A stretch of 64,000 nucleotides of DNA from Marinobacterium zhoushanense (lineage in GTDB: Bacteria; Pseudomonadota; Gammaproteobacteria; Pseudomonadales; Balneatricaceae): the NCBI RefSeq assembly GCF_014641945.1, contig NZ_BMIJ01000007.1:124001-188000 (forward strand). Direction: 5' to 3'. How positions within the stretch are numbered: the stretch's first letter is position 1; the number at the start of each line of letters is the position of its first letter. Shown piece by piece: positions 51,927 to 60,740 of the stretch. A program made the translations under genes and the position numbers. The notes under the pieces are model-generated. The model made no database searches. It was not told where the DNA came from and was given only the letters and a program-made list of their open reading frames with translations.

Positions 51927-54107
51927 GTGAATAGTATCCCCCCATCCCGGCCCGGGTTCGGTACAGACTCAGGGCAGCGGCACCGTTCAAGCCAGTGTCT
52001 CCGTCATGGTGCCCTGTATATGGCGATCCTCGGTGTTATGGCGCCCCAGGCTTGGGCAGAAACGGAGGCGCAGCAGTCGCAGAGCGCGACCCTGGCACCG
52101 CTCGCAGTGGTCGGCGACTGGCTCGGCGAGGCGGACGAGAACACGGTGCGCGAGTTTCCCGGCGCGCGTTACCGTCTGAGCAAGGAGGACGTCGATGAGG
52201 CAGGCGCATCCAGCACTGCCGAGGCGCTGCGCAAGATCCCTGGTGTGCAGGTGCTGGGCCAGTCCGAGAGCTACGGCGGCAACCACGCCCTCAGCGTCGG
52301 CGTGCGCGGCCTCAAGGCCCGTTTCTCCGAAAAGTCCACCATTCTGATGGATGGCATGCCGCTCTCCTTTGCCCCCTACGGTCAGCCGCAGCTCTCCATC
52401 GCGCCGGTTGCCCTGGGTAACCTGGAGGCGATCGACGTGGTCAAGGGCGGCAGCTCGGTGCGCTACGGACCGCAGAACGTCGGCGGTATCATCAACTTCG
52501 TCACCCCGGCCATTCCGCAGGAGACCAAGGGACGCATCTCCCTGCGTGGCGAAGGTGCCACCGGCGACGGCGAGGGTGATATCCGTGGCCAGGTCAATGC
52601 CTTCTACGGTGGTCATGTCAGCGAAGACACCGGTCTGGCGCTGCTCTATTCCGGCAGCCACGGCAGTAGCTTCCGGGAAAATTCGGATGAAGATATCGAC
52701 GACCTGATGCTGAAGGCGGAGACCTGGCTCAACGACGACGAAAAGCTGGATGGTCACCTGCGCTACTTCAACGCCGAGACCGAACTGCCTGGCGGCCTCA
52801 ACAAGGCCGAGTTCGACGCCGATCCCTACCAGTCGCGCTACGACTACAACCACTTCGACGGTGATCGTACCGAGGCGCGCCTGCGCTACACCAATTTCCT
52901 CAGTGACACCCAGGAGTTTCAGATCCAGGGCTTCTACGCCAACACCTACCGTCTGTACGGCCTGCAGTTCAACCCCGATGCCCGCCAGCGCTACGACGAG
53001 TGGGGTAGGGAGTACGACGTCTACGGCATCGAGCCGCGCTACACCCAGCTGTTCGAAGGCGACAACGTCTCTCATGAGTTCTCCGTCGGCTATCGTTACA
53101 TCAAGGAGGAGGCCGACCTGAACCGCTACCGCTGGAACAACTTCGCCGTCGGCAGTTCGCCGAAGACGGTCACCGGCGTACTGCGCACTTTGGACAAGGC
53201 GGGCACCGAGGCCCACGCACTCTACCTGGATGATCGCATCGGCTTCGGCGACTGGACCCTGACCCCGGGTGTGCGCGTGGAGGATGTGGAGGTGTTCCGC
53301 CACAGCCTGGTGCGCTCCAACGTCGCCAACGATTTCCGCAACGAGGAGAACTACACCGAGGTTTTGCCCTCGCTCAGCGCCGGTTACGAGCTGTCACCGT
53401 CGACTCTGCTGTTCGCCAACTACAACACCTCGTTCGGCACGCTGCAGCACCTGCAGCTGTCCGACTCCACCGACAACAACCTGGAGCCGGAGATCGCCCA
53501 CACCGTCGAGCTGGGCGGACGCTACAACAGCGGTCGCCTGGGCGCCGAGTTGACCCTGTTCCATATCGACTTCGAGAACAAGCTGCAGTGGAGCGACGCC
53601 CTCGGCCACCACGTCAACCGCGGCGAGACTGAGCACTACGGGGTCGAGATGGCGCTGGCCTACGACCTGACCACCAACCTGAACCTGCACGGCAACCTGG
53701 CCTACACCCATGCCGAGTTCAAGGAGGGTGACCTGAAGGGCAACGAACTGCCCTACTACTCCAACTGGACCGCCAACCTGGGTGCGCAGTACCGCCGCGG
53801 CGACTGGACCTACAACCTGGAGGGCTACGCCCAATCCAGCCAGTACACCGACAACGAGAACACCGACTCGCTTACCGTGGTCGACGATACTTACTTCCGC
53901 GGCCATATGCCCGGCTACATGATCTGGAACGCACGCGCCGACTACCGTATTCCCGGCATGGGTGACGATACGCACGTTGCGTTCGGGGTGAAGAACCTGC
54001 TCGACCAGGAGTACTACAGCCTGACCGGCCCGGACCAGCCCTACGGCGCCGGTATCGATATCGGCGCACCGCGCACCGCCTACCTCGAATTGTCGATGGG
54101 CTTCTGA
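51927..54107 (+). CDS. TonB-dependent ferric-siderophore receptor (FecA/PvuA-like)
   Basis: 726-residue outer-membrane receptor. A long-n-region signal peptide ends in APQAWA|ET; there is no STN signalling domain. Possible TonB box LAPLAVVG is followed by the plug (SSTAEALRKIPGVQVLGQSE, RGLKARFSEKSTILMDGMPL, VRYGPQNVGGIINFVT) and a 22-strand barrel ending in AYLELSMGF with the terminal Phe. It most resembles FecA/PvuA receptors for citrate-based siderophores, agreeing with the adjacent biosynthetic operon. GTG 51927 is preceded by AGGAGC. Confidence 0.93.
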   Translation: MNSIPPSRPGFGTDSGQRHRSSQCLRHGALYMAILGVMAPQAWAETEAQQSQSATLAPLAVVGDWLGEADENTVREFPGARYRLSKEDVDEAGASSTAEALRKIPGVQVLGQSESYGGNHALSVGVRGLKARFSEKSTILMDGMPLSFAPYGQPQLSIAPVALGNLEAIDVVKGGSSVRYGPQNVGGIINFVTPAIPQETKGRISLRGEGATGDGEGDIRGQVNAFYGGHVSEDTGLALLYSGSHGSSFRENSDEDIDDLMLKAETWLNDDEKLDGHLRYFNAETELPGGLNKAEFDADPYQSRYDYNHFDGDRTEARLRYTNFLSDTQEFQIQGFYANTYRLYGLQFNPDARQRYDEWGREYDVYGIEPRYTQLFEGDNVSHEFSVGYRYIKEEADLNRYRWNNFAVGSSPKTVTGVLRTLDKAGTEAHALYLDDRIGFGDWTLTPGVRVEDVEVFRHSLVRSNVANDFRNEENYTEVLPSLSAGYELSPSTLLFANYNTSFGTLQHLQLSDSTDNNLEPEIAHTVELGGRYNSGRLGAELTLFHIDFENKLQWSDALGHHVNRGETEHYGVEMALAYDLTTNLNLHGNLAYTHAEFKEGDLKGNELPYYSNWTANLGAQYRRGDWTYNLEGYAQSSQYTDNENTDSLTVVDDTYFRGHMPGYMIWNARADYRIPGMGDDTHVAFGVKNLLDQEYYSLTGPDQPYGAGIDIGAPRTAYLELSMGF

Positions 54108-54365
54108 CCCCTTCACCGCACAGGAGTACGGACTGACCGGCAGGGACGCCGGGCCTTCATCTGCCTGGGCAGCGCAATCGGACCGGCTCCGCTACGCTGC
54201 TCGGCCCCTGGTAATCCCTTGTGACCGTCCGCGGTATCCGTCATGAAAGTTTGATCGACTTAAACCTGGGCTTTTATTCGTCAGCATTTTCCATGCACGG
54301 GTTCCGGACCTAGACTTGATGGCAGCTGAGTCACAATACCCAACACCGCAACACAGGTTTGTACG

Positions 54366-55679
54366 ATGAAGAACTACACGAGCATGGATCATTTCTGGAT
54401 GCCGTTTACGGCGAACAGGGCGTTTAAAGCGGCGCCGCGCATCATCGAGCGGGCCGAAGGTATCTGGTTATACGCCGACGACGGACGCAAGATCCTCGAC
54501 GCCACCGGCGGTCTCTGGTGTGTCAACGCCGGCCACGGTCGCCAGAAGATTGCCGATGCCATCGCGCAGCAGGCGATGAAGCTGGATTACAGCTCGCCGT
54601 TCAACCTGGGTCACGATATTGGCTTCGAGTTCGCCGAGCGTCTGGTGAAATATACCCCGGACAATCTGAACCGCGTGTTCTTCACCAACTCAGGCTCTGA
54701 AGCGGTGGAAAGTGCGCTGAAGATCGCGCTGGCCTACCAGAACGCCCGCGGCAAGAAGGGCAAGTACCGTTTCATTGGCCGCGAGAAGGCGTATCACGGC
54801 GTCAACTTCGGCGGTATCTCCGTTGGTGGCCTGACCCCGAACCGCAAGGGCTTTGGACCTTTGCTGCCGGCGGACCATCTGCCGCACACCCTGGACCTGC
54901 AGCGTAACGCTTTCAGCAAGGGGTTGCCGGAACAGGGTATCGAGAAGGCTGATGAACTGGCGAACCTGCTGCAGTTCCACGATCCGGACAGCATCGCCGC
55001 GGTGATCGTCGAGCCGATCTCCGGTGCCGGTGGTGTCGTGCTGCCGCCCATCGGATATCTGAAGAAGCTGCGTGAACTCTGCACCAAGCACGACGTGCTG
55101 CTGATCTTTGACGAGGTGATCACCGGTTGGGGGCGCCTCGGTGCTTCCTTTGCGTCCAACCGCTTTGAAGTGGAGCCGGATATGATCACCTCCGCCAAGG
55201 GGATCACCAACGGCACCGTGCCGCTGGGCGCTGTATTCGTACGTGACGAGATCTGTGACACCGTGATCAACGCAGCGCCGGAAGGCGCGATCGAGTTCTT
55301 CCACGGCTACACCTACTCGGCGCATCCGATCGCCTGTGCCGCTGGCCTTGCGACCATGGATATCTATGACGAAGAGGGGCTGCTCGAGCGCGCCGGTGGC
55401 GAGATCGGTGCCTACTGGCAGGAGTCGCTGCATTCGTTGCAGGGCGAGCCGGGCATCGTTGACGTGCGCAACTACGGCCTGATCGGTGCCGTACAGTTCG
55501 CTGCGCCGGACGGCTCGCTGGTTGGTCCGAAGATCATGCAGCGCTGCTACGAGAAGGGGATGTCGGTACGGGCCGTCGGCGACATCATCGCCTTCTCGCC
55601 ACCACTGATTATCGAGAAGGAGCATATCGACCAGATTGTCGAGACGCTGAGTGCCATCGCCCGCGAGATGTTTGCTTGA
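54366..55679 (+). CDS. omega-amino acid:pyruvate aminotransferase
   Basis: 437-residue class III PLP transaminase. FTNSGSEAVESALKIALAYQ, the PLP-binding LLIFDEVITGWGRLG and the Schiff-base lysine in SAKGITNGTVPLGAVFV are present. The start MDHFWMPFTANRAFKAAPRI is characteristic of beta-alanine/omega-APT enzymes. It would move an amino group from beta-alanine or similar omega-amino acids to pyruvate. No partner dehydrogenase is adjacent, and a terminator follows. Confidence 0.92.
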   Translation: MKNYTSMDHFWMPFTANRAFKAAPRIIERAEGIWLYADDGRKILDATGGLWCVNAGHGRQKIADAIAQQAMKLDYSSPFNLGHDIGFEFAERLVKYTPDNLNRVFFTNSGSEAVESALKIALAYQNARGKKGKYRFIGREKAYHGVNFGGISVGGLTPNRKGFGPLLPADHLPHTLDLQRNAFSKGLPEQGIEKADELANLLQFHDPDSIAAVIVEPISGAGGVVLPPIGYLKKLRELCTKHDVLLIFDEVITGWGRLGASFASNRFEVEPDMITSAKGITNGTVPLGAVFVRDEICDTVINAAPEGAIEFFHGYTYSAHPIACAAGLATMDIYDEEGLLERAGGEIGAYWQESLHSLQGEPGIVDVRNYGLIGAVQFAAPDGSLVGPKIMQRCYEKGMSVRAVGDIIAFSPPLIIEKEHIDQIVETLSAIAREMFA

Positions 55680-55987
55680 AAGTGAGTACCTGAGGCCTAT
55701 TTGCCCTCATCACCCCAGTACGATTTAGGTATCGTGCATTGCCGGACCTTCTGCCGCAGGAAGGTCCGGTTTTTTTATGCCTGCCACTGCGGGTCTTGAT
55801 CAGCCATATCCGTCAGCGCACAGAGACGATTGGGGCTCGAATTCAGAGGGACTGCCGCTTCGAACTAGCCTTCGGGCGGCAAAAGAGTATAGGGTTCAGT
55901 GGTTGTACTACATTCCTTGTGGTTAATTTAAGAAACTCTTAAGTCTTTGAGTGCTAGCCTTTGACTAAAACAGAGGGAAATAGCAGC
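55680..55987 (+). other. intergenic region ahead of the unassigned five-gene cluster
   Basis: Holds a strong terminator at 55742-55777 for the aminotransferase. After it the sequence becomes visibly more AT-rich. An inverted repeat TTAAGA-AAC-TCTTAA at 55928-55942 is a candidate operator ahead of the exported-protein gene. I see no convincing gene and no clear sigma-70 promoter. Confidence 0.5.
55742..55777 (+). terminator. intrinsic terminator after the aminotransferase
   Basis: CCGGACCTT / AAGGTCCGG 9-base-pair stem, 10-base loop and seven or more T residues. Confidence 0.93.
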
Positions 55988-56626
55988 GTGAAACTCTCAA
56001 CCTTTGTATTTGCAGGTATCGTCCTGTCGATGACAACTCAGCTGTACGCAGACGAGCTCCCGCTCGGTTCCGTGGCGATCTATTCGAATGGACAGGTTAA
56101 AAAGCTGGTTCAAAACGGGCCGGACTGGACGCTGTGGGAAAGTGCGCGGAAACGGCTGTACAAAGAATCCTATCTGCCCTATTTACCGACCTTGGAGTAT
56201 CGCCGTTTTCCCGCTGAGAGGGGCGGGTATACGCGCCGCGTCGTTTCGGGAGATGCCGCGCAACTTGTACCGTTCGGCGACCAGCAGTCCGTCACCTTTA
56301 CCATCGATCGCATGAAAAGCGATGGGAGTAGTGATCAACGCCGATGGCGCTGCAACTATGAGGGAACTGGGCAGGAATCGTTGATGGAAACAAACTGGGC
56401 GGTCCAGCTGTTCAGCTGCTCGCGCTTTGGTTCCTCTTCTGGTGGCGCGGTAAAACTCAAGGAGCAGCGGGAAATCAGTTACGCACCTGAGCTCGGGATT
56501 GTGGTCAAGGAGATCCTGTCGCGCCCGAGAAAAGGGACCAAAGTGACGCGTCTGCAGTATCTTTTGTCTCCGCAAGAGGCGAGTTATCAACGCATAGCCG
56601 ATCTCGTCAAAACGCTTCGTAACTGA
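55988..56626 (+). CDS. exported protein of unknown function, first gene of the unassigned cluster
   Basis: 212-residue protein with a clear Sec signal peptide (MKLSTFVFAGIVLSMTTQLYA|DE). GTG 55988 has GAGGGA nine bases upstream; a TTG at 55961 is less likely. The mature part is basic and beta-rich, with two cysteines (WRCNYEG, LFSCSRF) that may form a disulfide. It has motifs such as LPLGSVAIYSNGQVKKLV and PYLPTLEYRRFP. I do not recognise the family. It is 43 bases upstream of the P-loop gene, and probably acts in the periplasm. Confidence 0.7.
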   Translation: MKLSTFVFAGIVLSMTTQLYADELPLGSVAIYSNGQVKKLVQNGPDWTLWESARKRLYKESYLPYLPTLEYRRFPAERGGYTRRVVSGDAAQLVPFGDQQSVTFTIDRMKSDGSSDQRRWRCNYEGTGQESLMETNWAVQLFSCSRFGSSSGGAVKLKEQREISYAPELGIVVKEILSRPRKGTKVTRLQYLLSPQEASYQRIADLVKTLRN

Positions 56627-56669
56627 AGCGAGTAGTTCACAACCAGAAGTTCACAAACAGGAGAGAGCG

Positions 56670-57728
56670 GTGATCTCGAATCTGGTCTCTGATGCTAAAC
56701 GTGCTTTCATTACGCGCAATGTCGATCTGTCATTGGCGGCGAGGTTTTGCGGCGAAGCGCCTGCCGCAGGGGATCTGGTCGTCGCCCGTGTCGAGCGAAT
56801 ACGCCAGCACGCGCGTCTGGAGGATGTCTACGGCAGGCGTGTCTGGTTGTATACGGGAGACCGGTTGATATTGGCGGCGGCGCCCAGGTATTCCACTGCA
56901 CAATACCGCGCGGAGCTTCCGACTGGCCTTGGTGACTGTCAGCTGGTCGCTGCTGGGGGGATAGCGGCTGGCGTATCCGATCGCAATGCACAAGTGAAGC
57001 CGGCAACGGACCTGTTTATAGAGGGTATATTGGCCGACATTGAGGGGGTTCCACTAAACCTAAAACGGTTTCAGCGTCTTCCAGCGGCAGCTTCCATCCG
57101 CGGTGCTGCCTTACCCGCAGTGATGGTTTTGGGCAGCGATATGGATGCCGGAAAAACTACCACGGCCTGCGCCGCTATCAGGGGACTGACGAACGCCGGA
57201 TACCGCGTACAGGGAGCTAAATTGACCGGTACCGGTGCCGGCCCAGATTACTGGAGAATGCACGATGCCGGTGCCGTTGACGTTGCAGACTTTGTCGATG
57301 CGGGGTTCGCCTCGACGGTGGGTACGACGCCGGCGCAGATCCTAGAGATTCTGTCGAGAATCGAACAGCGCGCGTTGCAGCACAGGGCCGACGTGATGGT
57401 GGTCGAGATTGCCGATGGGGTGTTGCAGCCGGAAACGTCGGCGTTAATTGCCAGTCCTGACTTCGTTAGCCGTTTCGAGGGCGTATTGATTGCCGGAGAT
57501 AATGCGTCTTCGGCAGCCTATGTGGCTCAACGGGTAGCGATGGCGGGGCTGCCTGTTCTCGCGATCAGCGGTGCGCTGACACGCTCTCCGGTCGCCTGTC
57601 GGGAGGTGGTTGCGGCGACGGCATTACCGGTTTTTACGCCAGATCAGTTGCAGTCCTCAGACGTGATACAAACGGTGTTGGCTCCGCTGTTCAGAGGTGG
57701 TGATGTTGCCCTCGGTGCTTGCGAGTAA
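56670..57728 (+). CDS. DUF1611-like P-loop protein
   Basis: 352 residues. The C-terminal half has a Walker A-like VLGSDMDAGKTTTACAAI followed by a dethiobiotin-synthetase/DUF1611-style segment (GYRVQGAKLTGTGAGPDYWRM, DVADFVDAGFASTVG). The N-terminal 130 residues are a beta-rich domain (GDLVVARVERIRQHARLED, RRVWLYTGDRLIL), not an obvious Rossmann fold. Some DUF1611 proteins (DgcN) acetylate D-glutamate with acetyl-CoA, so a small-molecule acyl- or phospho-transfer is possible, but this is inference. GTG 56670 has GGAGAGAG upstream; the end overlaps the ABC gene by 26 bases. Confidence 0.72.
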   Translation: MISNLVSDAKRAFITRNVDLSLAARFCGEAPAAGDLVVARVERIRQHARLEDVYGRRVWLYTGDRLILAAAPRYSTAQYRAELPTGLGDCQLVAAGGIAAGVSDRNAQVKPATDLFIEGILADIEGVPLNLKRFQRLPAAASIRGAALPAVMVLGSDMDAGKTTTACAAIRGLTNAGYRVQGAKLTGTGAGPDYWRMHDAGAVDVADFVDAGFASTVGTTPAQILEILSRIEQRALQHRADVMVVEIADGVLQPETSALIASPDFVSRFEGVLIAGDNASSAAYVAQRVAMAGLPVLAISGALTRSPVACREVVAATALPVFTPDQLQSSDVIQTVLAPLFRGGDVALGACE

Positions 57729-59364
57729 TCTCAGAGTCCGATTGCTCAGTCTGCTGATCTGCAGTGGCCTCATGCTCTCCGCTGCGCTGGCTGCACTGGT
57801 TACGCTCACGCGTAAGCTGGGCGGTGCCGAGCCGATGTCCGATCTCGCCTATCCGCTATTGGGTATTCTGCTGGCGCTGGTCGTGCTGGCCTGTGGGCGT
57901 TTCGTCGAGCGTTATGCAGCGGAGGTCATGGCTCAGGACTATGTTCAGGAGCTGCGGCAAATTGTGCTGGCTCATGCCCTGCGTCTACCCTCTCGCCACA
58001 ACGCGAGAATTACCAAAGGCGGCACGTTGTTAAGGCTGACCGGCGACATGGGCGCGATCCGTAACTGGATCGTACAGGGTATAGCGCCGATGGTGGTACT
58101 GGGCACTTGGTTGATCGCATCGCTGATCGGCCTGGCATTTCTGCATTGGAGCCTCGCGGTATCGGTTATCCTGCCTTTGCTGTTAGCCGTGTGCGTTAAC
58201 TATATGCTGGGTCGAAGGTTGTACCAGATATCGGAAACGGCACGGCTCAAGCGCACGCACCTGATCCGCAATGTGACCGAAAAACTGGCGGCGATAGACG
58301 TTATACGTTCGTTCAATCAACTGGGCCGCGAGAGTCGTCGCTTCCAGCGCCAGGGTGGACGCCTGCGTGATGCGCTGAATCGGCGTGCTCGGGTTTCGGG
58401 CATGCTCCGCGGAGCCAATGAAGCATTGGTGTTGATTACGCTGGTGATTCTGGTGCTATCGGGTCAGCTGCTCGTATCCCGGTCGATCATGGCGCAAGCG
58501 GATTTTTCACTGATGTTGATCGCCGCGATCTACCTGCTTGCCAATTTAAGACGCTTAAGTCGTATCTACGAATTGTGGACACTGAACAAAGTGGCCACCG
58601 ACAAGCTTGAGCATTTCCTGTCGATGAAGCTCCAGCCGAGTAGCAAAAGGAATGGGAGCGTAAGGCGTAGCGATAGTGCACCACTGACGCTTGCCGGTGT
58701 TGCTATCCCCGGGCGGCTGATGCCGATAGAGGCTTCCTTCGATACTCAGGATCGTGTGCTTTTGAGCGGTCCAGGTGGCAGTGGCAAAACCACATTGTTG
58801 CGTTTGCTGGCCGGGCTGGAGTCCGGCACTGAAGGTGGTGTAGAGCTGGGCGGTGTTGCTCAACGTAAGATCGATCCCAGGGCCTGGAGTAAGGCCGTTG
58901 CGTTGGTGAGCAATGATCTTCCGCTGCTGAGAGGAACCGTCCATAGCAACCTGTTTTACGGACGCCGCCGATACGATGAGGCGTACTATGCTGAAGTGCT
59001 TCGACTTTGCGGACTGGAGCGCGCTATCGAAACCGAATTGAGCCCTGATACGGCGCTTATCGAGCGGGGCGCGAATCTTTCCAGCAGTAACCGATACCGG
59101 CTTATGCTGGCGCGTGCCATGTTGCGGCGCCCGCGCTACCTGCTGATCGACAGCCACGAAGCTCATCTGGATCGAGAGATTCTGGATACTCTCATCGGGG
59201 TGCTGAAGCGATATCGAGGTGGCGTCCTGTTATGTAGTAACCTCGCGGAGTTGCAGCCGCACTGTACCCAGTACTGGCAGTTAACGGCAGATCGCGGTTT
59301 CAGCGTTCGACAATTGAGGTTGCCGGCCGCCTACCTTGAGACGGAGGCGGGAGATGTCGTCTGA
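57703..59364 (+). CDS. ABC half-transporter with degenerate ATPase motifs
   Basis: 553 residues: an exporter-type membrane domain with five to six spans (about residues 1-300), then a nucleotide-binding domain. Walker A is intact (SGPGGSGKTTLLRL). Other catalytic elements are altered: Q-loop LVSNDLPLL (Asn for Gln), signature NLSSSNRYRLMLARAM (SSSN for SGGQ), Walker B RYLLIDSHEAHLD (Ser after Asp where Glu is expected) and H-loop LLCSNLAE (Asn for His). It may bind but not efficiently hydrolyse ATP, or act as a regulated homodimer. ATG 57703 preceded by AGAGG. Four flanking genes are co-oriented. Confidence 0.85.
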   Translation: MLPSVLASNLRVRLLSLLICSGLMLSAALAALVTLTRKLGGAEPMSDLAYPLLGILLALVVLACGRFVERYAAEVMAQDYVQELRQIVLAHALRLPSRHNARITKGGTLLRLTGDMGAIRNWIVQGIAPMVVLGTWLIASLIGLAFLHWSLAVSVILPLLLAVCVNYMLGRRLYQISETARLKRTHLIRNVTEKLAAIDVIRSFNQLGRESRRFQRQGGRLRDALNRRARVSGMLRGANEALVLITLVILVLSGQLLVSRSIMAQADFSLMLIAAIYLLANLRRLSRIYELWTLNKVATDKLEHFLSMKLQPSSKRNGSVRRSDSAPLTLAGVAIPGRLMPIEASFDTQDRVLLSGPGGSGKTTLLRLLAGLESGTEGGVELGGVAQRKIDPRAWSKAVALVSNDLPLLRGTVHSNLFYGRRRYDEAYYAEVLRLCGLERAIETELSPDTALIERGANLSSSNRYRLMLARAMLRRPRYLLIDSHEAHLDREILDTLIGVLKRYRGGVLLCSNLAELQPHCTQYWQLTADRGFSVRQLRLPAAYLETEAGDVV

Positions 59365-60169
59365 GTATCTGACTCTGCCAGCACCCGGTGAAATGGGCGA
59401 GTTGACCTTGACCGCGGCGCAGTCGTTAAACTGTTTGATCTACAGACCAACAGAGGAGCTGCGTCCGGAGCGAATACTGGTTGCGGTGCACGGCATATCA
59501 CGCAACTACCGTAGCCAGGCAGCCGCTTTTCGCTCCATGGCGGAGCGTCTCGGAATCTGCTTGATTGCACCACTTTTCGACAGCGATCGTTTCCCCAACT
59601 ACCAGAGGCTGGCTGCCAAGCCGGGTCAGCGCAGGGCCGATCTGGCATTCAGTATGTTGCTGCTGACGTGGCAGACGGCGCGAAGGCTGTCCGAACTGAA
59701 AATACATCTGTTCGGCTATTCCGGCGGTGCGCAGTTCGCTCATCGATACGCCTACCTGTACCCCGAACGTATCGCGACCTTGAGTGCGTGCAGTGCTGGT
59801 TGGTACACCTTGCCCAGTTCGGACATTGCGTATCCGTACGGACTGAAGAGTTGGCCGCAGTGGCTGGGCACGCCTCGCAGCGAAGAGTTGATAAGGTTGC
59901 CGGTACTCGGCCTGGTCGGGGGCCAAGACTGCCAGCGAGATGCCTCGTTGCGTAAGAGCGATCGTCTGGACCGTTGCCAGGGGTACAACCGAATCGAGCG
60001 GATCGAAAGCTGGATCGAGCATATCAACATCCGACGTTCCGAACTCGGTATGGCAAACCATGCGTTACTGCATCTGATGCCGGGGCTTGCGCATGATTTT
60101 GACGCGTGTGCGCAAAGCGGGTTGATGTTACCGACAATAGAACAATTCATACAAAGCCATGGGAGATAG
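59354..60169 (+). CDS. alpha/beta hydrolase
   Basis: 271-residue cytoplasmic hydrolase with no signal peptide. Oxyanion region ILVAVHGISRNYRSQA, nucleophile elbow HLFGYSGGAQF (GYSGG), a possible acid in LGLVGGQDCQRDAS and the terminal histidine in MPGLAHDFD make a Ser-Asp-His triad likely. It may release an ester or amide from the product of the cluster. ATG 59354 follows GGCGGGAG and overlaps the ABC gene by 11 bases. Confidence 0.8.
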   Translation: MSSEYLTLPAPGEMGELTLTAAQSLNCLIYRPTEELRPERILVAVHGISRNYRSQAAAFRSMAERLGICLIAPLFDSDRFPNYQRLAAKPGQRRADLAFSMLLLTWQTARRLSELKIHLFGYSGGAQFAHRYAYLYPERIATLSACSAGWYTLPSSDIAYPYGLKSWPQWLGTPRSEELIRLPVLGLVGGQDCQRDASLRKSDRLDRCQGYNRIERIESWIEHINIRRSELGMANHALLHLMPGLAHDFDACAQSGLMLPTIEQFIQSHGR

Positions 60170-60172
60170 GGG

Positions 60173-60571
60173 ATGATGTGGGCGAAAATGCTGGGGGGCG
60201 CTATGGCACTGGGCATATTGGCGGGTTGTCAGATCAAGCCTCAGATTGAGAAGACGCAGCTGACCGGGGATGAACTCAGGGCGCTTTTTGTTGGAAAAAC
60301 GGTCGAGTCCTACAGCCTTTCTTCCGGAGCAACGAGTTTCAGTTATTACTACCCGGATGGACGGGTAGAACAGGTGCGTTATTGGGAATCACGAGAGGGT
60401 CGTTGGAAAATCAGCGATGATAACCAGATCTGCCTGAGCATGGAGGATAAGGATTTCTCCTGTCGTCCCGTATTTCGGGAGGGCGACCGCTACTATAAAT
60501 ATCGACTGGAAGGGGATCAGTGGGTCAAGATCCTGCGTTATCGGCAGTTTCTGGATGGACGGTATCTTTAA
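60173..60571 (+). CDS. putative lipoprotein, last gene of the unassigned cluster
   Basis: 132-residue protein with lipobox ILAGC (residues about 15-19) and a mature beta-rich domain (ATSFSYYYPDGRVEQVRYWE, GRWKISDDNQICLSMED, FSCRPVFREGDRYYKYRLEGDQW). The repeated G-x-W-x-I/V-x-D pattern and two cysteines (ICLS, FSCR) suggest a lipocalin-like or sheet fold, possibly binding a ligand. It starts 3 bases after the hydrolase with AGGGG upstream. Family not recognised. Confidence 0.72.
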   Translation: MMWAKMLGGAMALGILAGCQIKPQIEKTQLTGDELRALFVGKTVESYSLSSGATSFSYYYPDGRVEQVRYWESREGRWKISDDNQICLSMEDKDFSCRPVFREGDRYYKYRLEGDQWVKILRYRQFLDGRYL

Positions 60572-60740
60572 CACGCTCGCTGCAATGGTGGGTGAAAGGC
60601 AGCGCCATTGGCTACCTTTAAACTGTAGGGTGTGACACGCGTTCCTGCTGACCCGCAGTCTCTATGGCCTGAGCAGGGGATTGGAGCGGGTGGTTCTATC
60701 CGTGAGATTGAGGGCTTTATCGATAGGAGGCGACGGGTAG

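Noticed and set aside
51987..53303. 438-codon minus-strand frame opposite the TonB receptor
   Set aside because: Shadow of a conserved receptor; low-complexity Val/Gly/Leu translation and no ribosome binding site.
60572..60740. Inverted repeat CAATGG...CCATTG after the lipoprotein gene considered as a terminator
   Set aside because: Six-base arms with a long spacer and no T-tract; too weak to call.
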